Below are positions 7,181-12,822 of a DNA stretch of 12,822 bases, in pieces. A model generated the notes under the pieces. It was given only the letters and a program-made list of their open reading frames with translations, searched no databases and had not been told where the DNA came from. The position numbers and the translations under genes were made by a program. Position 1 is the first letter of the stretch, and every line of letters starts with the position of its first letter. Source of the stretch: Betaproteobacteria bacterium (GTDB lineage: Bacteria > Pseudomonadota > Gammaproteobacteria > Burkholderiales > Methylophilaceae); the NCBI GenBank assembly GCA_009926035.1, contig RFPQ01000010.1, positions 1 through 12,822 on the forward strand. The letters run 5' to 3'.

Positions 7181-7213
7181 TTTTAAATTTTTTAATTTAG
7201 GAAGATTTTAAGA

Positions 7214-8809
7214 ATGAGCACAATAGCACACGCCAATCACGATCATCACGATCATAAGCCCACAGGTATTAAACGTTGGTTGTTTTCAACGAACCATAAA
7301 GATATAGGTACAATGTATTTAGTATTTTCATTGATCATGTTCTTTATTGGTGGCTCCATGGCGATGATTATTCGTGCAGAGTTATTTCAACCAGGATTAC
7401 AGTTTGTAGACCCACAATTTTATAATTCAATGGTAACTGTGCATGCGCTTGTAATGATTTTTGGAGCTGTTATGCCAGCTGGGGTTGGACTTGCTAACTG
7501 GATGATACCTATTATGATAGGTGCTCCAGATATGGCTCTTCCTCGTATGAATAATATGAGTTTTTGGATTATGCCTTTTGCTTTTGCACTTCTTTTAGGT
7601 ACTTTATTTATAGAGGGCGGAGGCCCTGCAGGCGGTTGGACGATGTACCCACCACTTGTATTACAAACAGGAAAAGCATTCCCATTTTTAATATTTGCGG
7701 TTCATTTCCTTGGTATCTCATCTATTATGGGAGCAATTAATATCATTGCAACAGTCTTTAATATGAGAGCTCCGGGCATGACGTTAATGAGATTGCCTTT
7801 ATTTGTCTGGACTTGGGTGATTACAGCGTTTTTACTTATTGCCTCTATGCCAGTTTTAGCTGGCGCCGTGACAATGCTCTTAACAGATAAATATTTTGGT
7901 ACAAGCTTTTTTAATGCTGCCGGGGGTGGTGACCCGGTATTGTTCCAGCATATTTTCTGGTTCTTCGGACATCCAGAAGTTTATATTTTAGCTCTTCCAG
8001 CTTTCGGAATCATATCTCAAATTATTCCTACATTTGCTCGTAAGCCGCTTTTTGGTTATGCATCCATGGTTTACGCAACAGCCTCAATTGCAATTCTTTC
8101 TTTCTTTGTATGGGCACATCACATGTTTACAGTTGGCCTTCCTATTAATGGCGAATTATTTTTCATGTATGCAACGATGTTAATTGCTGTTCCGACAGGT
8201 GTTAAAGTATTTAATTGGGTAGCTACCATGTGGAAAGGCGCTATGACCTTTGAGGCTCCGATGCTGTTTGCATTGGCATTTGTAATTTTATTTACAATTG
8301 GGGGTTTTTCTGGACTTATGTTAGGTATTACGCCAGTTGACTTCCAATATCATGACACTTACTTTGTTGTGGCTCACTTCCACTACGTTCTATTGACTGG
8401 CGCAGTTTTTGCACTGATGGCATCAGTTTATTATTGGCTTCCTAAATGGACTGGTAATATGTATGACGAGAAATTAGCTAAGATACATTTCTGGCTTTCG
8501 ACTATTTTTGCAAATGTCCTTTTCTTTCCGCAACATTTTTTAGGTTTAGCCGGCATGCCAAGAAGAATTCCAGATTACAGTATTCAATTTGCAGATTTTA
8601 ATATGGTTTCGAGTCTTGGCGGTTTTGCATACGGTATTTCGCAATTATTATTCATTTATATAGTTATTAAATGTGTCTTGGGCGGCAAAAAAGCTACAGC
8701 TCAAGTTTGGGAAGGCGCACGTGGTTTGGAATGGACATTAAGTTCACCGCCGCCATACCATTCATTTACTAAGCCACCAAAAGTCACAAAAGCTCTAATG
8801 GACTATTGA
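7214..8809 (+). CDS. coxA: Cytochrome c oxidase subunit I (aa3 type)
   Basis: Catalytic subunit of the proton-pumping heme-copper oxidase; it reduces O2 to water at heme a3-CuB in the inner membrane. The 531-residue length and about 12 membrane helices are typical. Heme a ligands are H77 and H390, and the heme a3 ligand is H388 (HDTYFVVAHFHYVL). CuB ligands are H253, H302 and H303, with the cross-linked Y257 in GHPEVY. D-channel residues are kept (N95, D106, the NN pair at 113-114 and E255), as is the K-channel lysine K331 (PTGVKVFNW), so this is an A1-type enzyme. The N-terminus carries a histidine-rich stretch (residues 6-14, HANHDHHDH). A GGAAG ribosome-binding site precedes the ATG. The stop overlaps the start of the next small gene (TGATG). 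The gene symbol ctaD is also used. Confidence 0.99.
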   Translation: MSTIAHANHDHHDHKPTGIKRWLFSTNHKDIGTMYLVFSLIMFFIGGSMAMIIRAELFQPGLQFVDPQFYNSMVTVHALVMIFGAVMPAGVGLANWMIPIMIGAPDMALPRMNNMSFWIMPFAFALLLGTLFIEGGGPAGGWTMYPPLVLQTGKAFPFLIFAVHFLGISSIMGAINIIATVFNMRAPGMTLMRLPLFVWTWVITAFLLIASMPVLAGAVTMLLTDKYFGTSFFNAAGGGDPVLFQHIFWFFGHPEVYILALPAFGIISQIIPTFARKPLFGYASMVYATASIAILSFFVWAHHMFTVGLPINGELFFMYATMLIAVPTGVKVFNWVATMWKGAMTFEAPMLFALAFVILFTIGGFSGLMLGITPVDFQYHDTYFVVAHFHYVLLTGAVFALMASVYYWLPKWTGNMYDEKLAKIHFWLSTIFANVLFFPQHFLGLAGMPRRIPDYSIQFADFNMVSSLGGFAYGISQLLFIYIVIKCVLGGKKATAQVWEGARGLEWTLSSPPPYHSFTKPPKVTKALMDY

Positions 8810-8934
8810 TGGTTAAAAAAGCGTTCAGAACTAATAATGAATTAGTTGAAAAAAGAAATAAACGATTAGCATTGATTCTAGGGTTAGTTGCTCTTTCCTT
8901 TTACCTAGGGTTTCTTATAAGTAATATGAAATGA
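8809..8934 (+). CDS. Cytochrome oxidase small assembly protein (41 aa)
   Basis: A 41-residue reading frame filling the gap between coxA and ctaG. Its ATG overlaps the coxA stop (TGATG at 8807-8811) and its TGA overlaps the ctaG start (ATGA at 8931-8934), so the three genes appear translationally coupled. The product has a basic N-terminus (MVKKAFRTNNELVEKRNKR) and one transmembrane helix at about 20-37 (LALILGLVALSFYLGFLI). This is the size, topology and position of the short single-helix 'cytochrome oxidase small assembly protein' found between coxA and ctaG in Betaproteobacteria. Its biochemical role is not established by the sequence; the link to oxidase assembly comes from position. Its length falls below common gene-calling limits. 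Confidence 0.85.
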   Translation: MVKKAFRTNNELVEKRNKRLALILGLVALSFYLGFLISNMK

Positions 8935-9476
8935 TTAACTTAAGCGGCATTAAGCGTACAACTGTTTATTTAACGCTGCTTACAGTGCTAATGTTTGGTT
9001 TTGGATATGCACTAGTGCCGCTTTATGATGTTTTCTGTGAAGTCACTGGATTGAATGGAAAGACTGGTCGTATTTATAATGCCGAAGCCTCAAAACTAGT
9101 TGTAGATGCTGACCGATTTGTTACTATTCATTTTGATTCAAACATAAATGGTAATTTAGCTTGGAAATTAAAAGCTGATCAAAAGTTTTTAAAGGTTAAT
9201 CCAGGTAAATTTTATGAAGTAACTTATACCGTTGAAAATATGATTAATGAGGAGATTATTGGTCAAGCAATACCAAGTGTTACTCCACAAATCGCATCAC
9301 TTTATTTAAAAAAGTCTGAATGCTTTTGTTTTAGAAACCAAGTATTAAAGCCAGGTGAGAAAAAAAATCTTACGGTGCGTTTTGAAGTTGATAAAGATAT
9401 TCCAAAAAACGTAGAATCACTCACACTTTCATACACCTTCTTTAGAGCTTTAAGAGAAGATAAAAAAGTAAGTTAA
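8931..9476 (+). CDS. ctaG: Cytochrome c oxidase assembly protein CtaG (Cox11)
   Basis: Membrane-anchored copper chaperone that delivers copper to the CuB site of subunit I. The product has 181 residues. One N-terminal helix lies at about 9-30, followed by the family motif YALVPLYDVFCEVTGLNGKTG (26-46, with C36), and a periplasmic beta domain. The copper-binding C131-F-C133 is in the KKSECFCF segment, preceded by QAIPSVTPQIASLYL and followed by VLKPGEKKNLTVRFEVD. All three expected cysteines are present. The start overlaps the stop of the small assembly protein and has no strong Shine-Dalgarno sequence, consistent with translational coupling. coxC follows after 40 bp. Confidence 0.97.
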   Translation: MINLSGIKRTTVYLTLLTVLMFGFGYALVPLYDVFCEVTGLNGKTGRIYNAEASKLVVDADRFVTIHFDSNINGNLAWKLKADQKFLKVNPGKFYEVTYTVENMINEEIIGQAIPSVTPQIASLYLKKSECFCFRNQVLKPGEKKNLTVRFEVDKDIPKNVESLTLSYTFFRALREDKKVS

Positions 9477-9506
9477 ATACAATTTATAAATTATTAACAG
9501 ATAATT

Positions 9507-9511
9507 AAGGA
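9507..9511 (+). promoter_or_regulatory. Ribosome-binding site of coxC
   Basis: AAGGA lies 5 bp before the coxC ATG. It is one of the clearer Shine-Dalgarno sequences in the window and supports the start at 9517. Confidence 0.75.
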
Positions 9512-9516
9512 AATAT

Positions 9517-10389
9517 ATGGCAAGTAAAGATATCTATTTTGTTCCTGAGTCAAGCAAGTGGCCGATTGTCGGCAGCCTCGCTCTATTTACTTCATTTGTA
9601 GGGGCAGCAATGTTATTTAATCAGTCGCCCAACGCAAAATATGTGTTTATTATCGGATTAGCAGCGGTAATTTACATGTTTGCTGGATGGTTTTCAAATG
9701 TAATAACTGAGAGCCTTGAAGGAAAATATAATAAACAAGTAGATACTAGCTTCAGAATGGGTATGGGTTGGTTTATTCTTTCAGAAGTTATGTTTTTTGC
9801 AGCTTTTTTTGGCGCGCTATTTTATGCTCGTGTTTTATCTGTGCCTTGGCTAAGTGGTGAAGGTCATGGAGTAATAACGCATCAATTTTTATGGCCGGAA
9901 TTTAAAGCTTCATGGCCAATGTCAGTAATGCCAAATCCAACTAACTTTACGGCTTTTAAAGATACTATCCCAGCGTTTGGAGTTCCTGCATTAAATACAT
10001 TAATTCTTTTAACAAGTGGATTGACGGTTACATTTGCCCATTGGGCCTTGAAAAAGGGACAAAGAAAATATTTATGTGCTTGGCTTGCTGCCACAGTTGC
10101 GTTAGGGGCAATATTTGTTTATTTTCAAGCTGGTGAGTATCACCATGCCTATACTGAGTTAAATTTAAAGCTTAGCTCTGGAATATATGGGTCTACATTT
10201 TTCTTACTTACAGGATTTCATGGTTTCCATGTGACTATGGGGGCTGTTATGTTAGCAGTGATTTTATTGAGATCACTTAAAGGACATTTTACAAAAAATG
10301 ATCACTTTGCTTTTGAAGCTGTTGCATGGTATTGGCACTTTGTGGACGTGGTTTGGCTAGGTCTCTTTATCTTTGTATATTGGCTTTAA
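9517..10389 (+). CDS. coxC: Cytochrome c oxidase subunit III
   Basis: Third core subunit of the aa3 oxidase; it stabilises subunit I and helps proton uptake into the D channel. The product has 290 residues with about seven membrane helices. Family signatures are FRMGMGWFILSEVMFFAAFF (79-98, with the conserved E90), QAGEYHHAY (204-212), the FHGFHVTMGA stretch (234-243) and the C-terminal WYWHFVDVVWLGLFIFVYW (271-289). The 40-45 residue loop with GHGVITHQFLWP and PNPTNF between helices 3 and 4 is typical of proteobacterial enzymes. It starts 40 bp after ctaG with its own ribosome-binding site and is the last gene of the operon before a strong terminator. The gene symbol ctaE is also used. Confidence 0.98.
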   Translation: MASKDIYFVPESSKWPIVGSLALFTSFVGAAMLFNQSPNAKYVFIIGLAAVIYMFAGWFSNVITESLEGKYNKQVDTSFRMGMGWFILSEVMFFAAFFGALFYARVLSVPWLSGEGHGVITHQFLWPEFKASWPMSVMPNPTNFTAFKDTIPAFGVPALNTLILLTSGLTVTFAHWALKKGQRKYLCAWLAATVALGAIFVYFQAGEYHHAYTELNLKLSSGIYGSTFFLLTGFHGFHVTMGAVMLAVILLRSLKGHFTKNDHFAFEAVAWYWHFVDVVWLGLFIFVYWL

Positions 10390-10402
10390 TCTAACTCACC
10401 TT

Positions 10403-10431
10403 AAAAAGCGCTATATTTATAGCGCTTTTTT
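10403..10431. terminator. Rho-independent terminator of the cox operon
   Basis: The inverted repeat AAAAAGCGCTAT / ATAGCGCTTTTT forms a 12-bp stem with an ATTT loop and ends in a run of six T. Flanking A and T tracts let it serve both the cox operon (plus) and the convergent DUF2909 gene (minus). Confidence 0.93.
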
Positions 10432-10434
10432 ATT

Positions 10435-10653
10435 TCACATGTTATGTGGGTGAATCAGGCCAGAATAAAACCCATAAAAAAGCAAGAAGAATAAAAGAAG
10501 AGAAAGCCCAACTCTAAAAGAAAGTGATGTAACCATTCTGTTTGAATTCTTTTTTTTATCTTTGATTAGAAAGAAAAGTCCACCCGAAAGAGATAAAAGT
10601 ATAAATAATAGAATTGCTATTACAAGAATCTTAAATAATAATTCACCACTCAT
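10435..10653 (-). CDS. Twin-transmembrane protein, DUF2909 family
   Basis: A 72-residue protein with two membrane helices, at about 6-30 and 46-64, joined by a short basic loop (KDKKKNSNR). The NRMVTSLSFRVGLSLLLFFLLFYGFYSGLIHPH segment is characteristic of DUF2909, a twin-helix family regularly found beside coxC and surf1 in Betaproteobacteria. The function is unknown; the neighbourhood points to cytochrome oxidase assembly or stability. It is on the minus strand, convergent with coxC and sharing its terminator, and divergent from surf1 with only 23 bp between starts. GAAGG about 11 bp before the ATG is a possible, somewhat distant ribosome-binding site. Confidence 0.85.
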   Translation of the reverse strand: MSGELLFKILVIAILLFILLSLSGGLFFLIKDKKKNSNRMVTSLSFRVGLSLLLFFLLFYGFYSGLIHPHNM

Positions 10654-10676
10654 AAAATAACCGTACCTTCAATATA

Positions 10677-11417
10677 ATGTTGAAATTTTCAATACATAAC
10701 ATAAGTTTTAATTATAAGTTATTACCTACTCTGGTATTTATTATATTTTTTACTCTTTTTATTAAATTGGGTTTTTGGCAGATGGATCGTGCCTATCAAA
10801 AAAAGATAATTAATATGGCATTTGTCGAAAGACAAAATCAGCCACCAATACAGTTAAATAAAGAAACTATCCAAATACCAATAAAGGATATTATTTGGCA
10901 TCACGTTACTTTGAGTGGGGAGTTTTTAAATGATAAGAATATTATCCTAGACAATCAAATTCGTGAGGAAAAAGCAGGCTTTCTCATTTATACCCCTTTT
11001 AGAATATTAGATTCAAATAGCGTTATCTTAATTAATAGAGGCTGGCATCCTCTAACTAATTCAAGAACAGATATTCCTGATATAACTCCTATAAGAGAGA
11101 TGCAAACTATTGAAGGCGAGATTAGTCAAATGCCATCTTCTGGTATTTCACTAGGAAACGTTGTAACTGAGAAATTAGACGAATCATCCTTCAGGATTCA
11201 GAAGATGGATTATGATATTTTAAAATCCCTAATAAGCAAAGATTTAATGAGTTATGAAGTTAAACTCAAAAAACCAATTTTTGATAAGACTTATATTTTA
11301 GATTCTGGTATTCCGGTTCCCGATAGCGATAAAAATTATGGATATGCATTTCAGTGGTTTGCGATGGCATTTACACTTTTGATTATTTTTATAAGATTGG
11401 GCGCACAAAAGAAATGA
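10677..11417 (+). CDS. SURF1 family cytochrome oxidase assembly protein
   Basis: Inner-membrane protein that helps place heme a in subunit I. The product has 246 residues with the normal SURF1 topology: an N-terminal helix at about 14-34 running into GFWQMDRA (32-39), a large periplasmic domain with LDNQIREEKAGFLIYTPF (91-108) and VILINRGW (116-123), and a C-terminal helix at about 222-243 with GYAFQWFAMAF. The histidine usually found before the last motif (H-x-x-YA-x-x-W), implicated in heme binding in Paracoccus Surf1, is here N220 (codon AAT) in KNYGYAFQWF. No in-frame start precedes this ATG because a stop lies at 10653-10655. No Shine-Dalgarno sequence is visible, so the message may be leaderless or weakly translated. 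The stop overlaps the next gene (ATGA). Confidence 0.95.
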   Translation: MLKFSIHNISFNYKLLPTLVFIIFFTLFIKLGFWQMDRAYQKKIINMAFVERQNQPPIQLNKETIQIPIKDIIWHHVTLSGEFLNDKNIILDNQIREEKAGFLIYTPFRILDSNSVILINRGWHPLTNSRTDIPDITPIREMQTIEGEISQMPSSGISLGNVVTEKLDESSFRIQKMDYDILKSLISKDLMSYEVKLKKPIFDKTYILDSGIPVPDSDKNYGYAFQWFAMAFTLLIIFIRLGAQKK

Positions 11418-11998
11418 TATTAAGCAATATTCATAAGTCACGATTAAAACTAATCAGTATTATCTTGTTATTCTTAGTACCTGTGATTTATGCATGGTAT
11501 TTAGTTTTTTTTACAGATTTTAAAATGAACTCAAAGGGAGTGGAGCATGGGTTTTTAATTCGCCCAATTATTCAGATTGGTAATTCTGAATTACTGGAGC
11601 CGGTAAGTAGGCAAATTTACCAATTAACCGGCAAATGGACATTAGTTTCTTTTGTCGAAAATAAATGTGATAAGGCATGTGAATTCCAATTATATGAGTT
11701 AAGACAAATTTGGTTTGCATTAGGTAAAGATGCCAACAAAATTCAAAGGCTGGCTATAGCTAAAGATAATGACTTAATTTCATCTGAACAAATTAAATTG
11801 AGCCAAGGTCAGCTTTTATTAAAAGATCATAGCGATTTAAACAGGCTAAATAATCTGTTTAAATCCTACCCAGACTTCAATAATGAGTCCATCTATTTGA
11901 TAGATCCTTATGGTAATTTGATGATGCAATATAAAAAAGGAACAAATCCATCTGGAATAATTAAAGATTTAGAGCGCTTAATAAGAATTTCGAAGTAA
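11414..11998 (+). CDS. SCO-like membrane-anchored thioredoxin-fold protein
   Basis: A 194-residue protein from the ATG at 11414, which overlaps the surf1 stop (ATGA). An earlier in-frame ATG at 11354 lies inside surf1 and is rejected. One membrane anchor at about 11-33 (LKLISIILLFLVPVIYAWYLVFF) precedes a periplasmic thioredoxin-like domain: KWTLVSFVENKCDKACEFQLYELRQ, with C85-x-x-x-C89 as in SCO copper chaperones, and a late YLIDPYGNLMMQY strand pair at 161-173. SCO proteins have a copper-binding histidine just before that strand (DH[ST] pattern); here the aligned residues are NNES (156-159), so the third ligand seems absent. It could be a thiol-disulfide partner for CuA assembly instead of a true copper carrier. 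This family regularly sits between surf1 and ctaA in Betaproteobacteria. Confidence 0.85.
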   Translation: MILSNIHKSRLKLISIILLFLVPVIYAWYLVFFTDFKMNSKGVEHGFLIRPIIQIGNSELLEPVSRQIYQLTGKWTLVSFVENKCDKACEFQLYELRQIWFALGKDANKIQRLAIAKDNDLISSEQIKLSQGQLLLKDHSDLNRLNNLFKSYPDFNNESIYLIDPYGNLMMQYKKGTNPSGIIKDLERLIRISK

Positions 11999-12493
11999 TC
12001 AGGAATCAAGATGCTTTTTTAAAAGAGCATTCAATTTATTAAAATCTAGCTCCCCTATAACTTTATCAATGATTTTTCCATTTTTATCAATAAGTATTGA
12101 AGTTGGAGTAAGGCGAATCTGCTCAAATGATCGTGCAATTTGGCCATCAACATCTAATACAACAGGAAAAGGGATTTTATTCTTTTGAGTAAAATTTAAG
12201 ACCTGATTGGGCGGGTCATAACTCATAGATACAGCAATAATCTCTAAGCCTTGTTCCCTGAATTGATTGTATATAGCAACAAGACCTGGCATTTCTTTGA
12301 TACAGCCTGGACAGTCAGTTGCCCAAAAATTGATGATTGTGAAATTGTTTTTCTCTTCATAAAGCTTTATTGCTTTGCCAGTTATTGAAGTAACCGGAAT
12401 TTCAGGAACTTTTTTATTTGTGGCTAATGACAAAAAAATTAAAACTAAAAGAGTTAATAAAACTAGTAATAGCCAGAGAGATTTTTTTGTCAT
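11999..12493 (-). CDS. TlpA/ResA-like membrane-anchored thiol-disulfide oxidoreductase
   Basis: A 164-residue protein with a single N-terminal membrane anchor (about 5-24) and a periplasmic thioredoxin fold. The active site is WATDCPGCIKEMP, with C61 and C64; a cis-proline loop LTPTSILID lies about 70 residues later, at 132-140. Such proteins reduce disulfides in the periplasm, for example in cytochrome c maturation or, as shown for Bradyrhizobium TlpA, on Sco and CoxB during CuA assembly. The gene is on the minus strand, interrupting the assembly cluster: its stop codon abuts that of the SCO-like gene with no gap and no visible terminator. It is divergent from ctaA across 90 bp. No good Shine-Dalgarno sequence is visible. 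The role in oxidase assembly is inferred from context. Confidence 0.92.
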   Translation of the reverse strand: MTKKSLWLLLVLLTLLVLIFLSLATNKKVPEIPVTSITGKAIKLYEEKNNFTIINFWATDCPGCIKEMPGLVAIYNQFREQGLEIIAVSMSYDPPNQVLNFTQKNKIPFPVVLDVDGQIARSFEQIRLTPTSILIDKNGKIIDKVIGELDFNKLNALLKKHLDS

Positions 12494-12513
12494 AATAAGG
12501 TGAATGTTATAAT
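12487..12513 (+). promoter_or_regulatory. Candidate promoter of ctaA
   Basis: A perfect TATAAT (12508-12513) follows a TTGTCA (12487-12492) at 15 bp, shorter than ideal. It would leave a leader of about 64 nt before the ctaA ATG. The 5' end overlaps the start of the divergent tlpA-like gene. Chance occurrence is possible in this AT-rich gap. Confidence 0.3.
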
Positions 12514-12583
12514 TCTCATATAGTAATTGAATTATTTCATATGAGTCTAATCGATATTAATATAAATTTATAGAATTTTAATT

Positions 12584-12822
12584 ATGCAACTTTTTAAAAA
12601 AATTACTTTATTTACGACAATTATGGCTTTTTGTTTAATTGTTTTGGGCGCTTATGTAAGGCTATCAGATGCTGGTTTAGGTTGCCCAGATTGGCCAGGA
12701 TGTTTTGGAACGCTAACTGTTCCAGAAAGCCAAATGGCTATTGAAAAAGCTCAGCACACTTTTCCCGATCAAATTATAGAAAATGGCAAAGCTTGGAAGG
12801 AAATGGCTCATAGATATGTAGC
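12584..12822 (+). CDS. ctaA: Heme A synthase CtaA (COX15), N-terminal part
   Basis: Inner-membrane enzyme that oxidises the C8 methyl of heme O to the formyl group of heme A, the cofactor of the oxidase encoded upstream. Only the first 79 residues are in the window; the gene runs off the right edge. The visible part has the first helix (about 8-25) ending in LGAYVRLSDAGLGCPDWPGC (21-40, a family signature with C34 and C40), then a loop and the AWKEMAHRYV motif (70-79). E73 and H76 in that motif match the conserved Glu and heme-ligand His of the family. The ATG has no clear Shine-Dalgarno sequence. In related genomes ctaB and a SCO gene often follow; they are outside this window. Confidence 0.96.
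   Translation, partial: MQLFKKITLFTTIMAFCLIVLGAYVRLSDAGLGCPDWPGCFGTLTVPESQMAIEKAQHTFPDQIIENGKAWKEMAHRYV

Noticed and set aside
6939..7211. Open frame overlapping the end of coxB
   Set aside because: It is an alternate frame of the cytochrome c domain; coxB continues intact through its CXXCH motif to its own stop.
9882..10094. Open frame on the minus strand inside coxC
   Set aside because: It is antisense to the conserved coxC sequence, with no supporting start signals.
11354..11413. Upstream ATG extending the SCO-like protein by 20 residues into surf1
   Set aside because: The ATG at 11414 overlaps the surf1 stop in a standard coupling arrangement, and the extension has no ribosome-binding site.
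1..12822. Mobile elements, CRISPR arrays, phage or defence genes
   Set aside because: No transposase, integrase, repeat-spacer pattern, attachment-site duplication at the tRNA or defence-like gene was found; the tRNA-Leu 3' end is not repeated in the window.

Overview
The window is strongly AT-rich. Its oxidase genes are arranged as in Betaproteobacteria: coxB with a fused cytochrome c domain, coxA, a tiny assembly protein, ctaG, coxC, a twin-transmembrane DUF2909 protein, SURF1, a SCO-like protein and ctaA. Short spacers, overlapping genes and AT-rich codon use suggest a streamlined aquatic betaproteobacterium, perhaps of the Methylophilales. The lineage is an inference from gene order and composition, not a computed placement.

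Layout. Positions 1-2249 (+) hold the end of a gene that may encode a HolD/psi-like protein, followed by proS (prolyl-tRNA synthetase with its editing domain). Positions 2250-2969 hold a long non-coding leader and a small, very hydrophobic membrane protein (tentatively DUF1097-like), closed by a strong bidirectional terminator at 2990-3019. Positions 5189-3018 (-) look like a three-gene transcript: a DUF2970 protein, queA (queuosine tRNA modification) and a secreted, possibly beta-propeller protein. Positions 5255-5881 (+) hold a tRNA-Leu(CAA) gene with a consensus -10 box and a DUF2244 membrane protein.

Positions 6020-10389 (+) are the cytochrome c oxidase operon: coxB, coxA, a 41-residue assembly protein that ordinary ORF length cut-offs would miss, ctaG and coxC, ended by a hairpin terminator at 10403-10431. 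The assembly genes follow. DUF2909 is on the minus strand, divergent from surf1 by 23 bp. surf1 overlaps a SCO-like gene. A TlpA-type thioredoxin gene runs convergently into the SCO-like gene with abutting stop codons, and the start of ctaA (heme A synthase) runs off the window.

How the genes fit together. CoxA, CoxB and CoxC form the aa3-type proton-pumping oxidase. CtaG inserts CuB, SURF1 and CtaA serve heme a, and the SCO-like and TlpA-like proteins are the likely thiol/copper chaperones for the CuA centre of CoxB. I see no mobile element, CRISPR array, phage gene or obviously new multi-gene system. The points most worth a second look are the apparent loss of conserved histidines in SURF1 and the SCO-like protein, the tlpA gene inside the assembly cluster, the DUF2970 gene outside the cox operon, and the leader before the small membrane protein.
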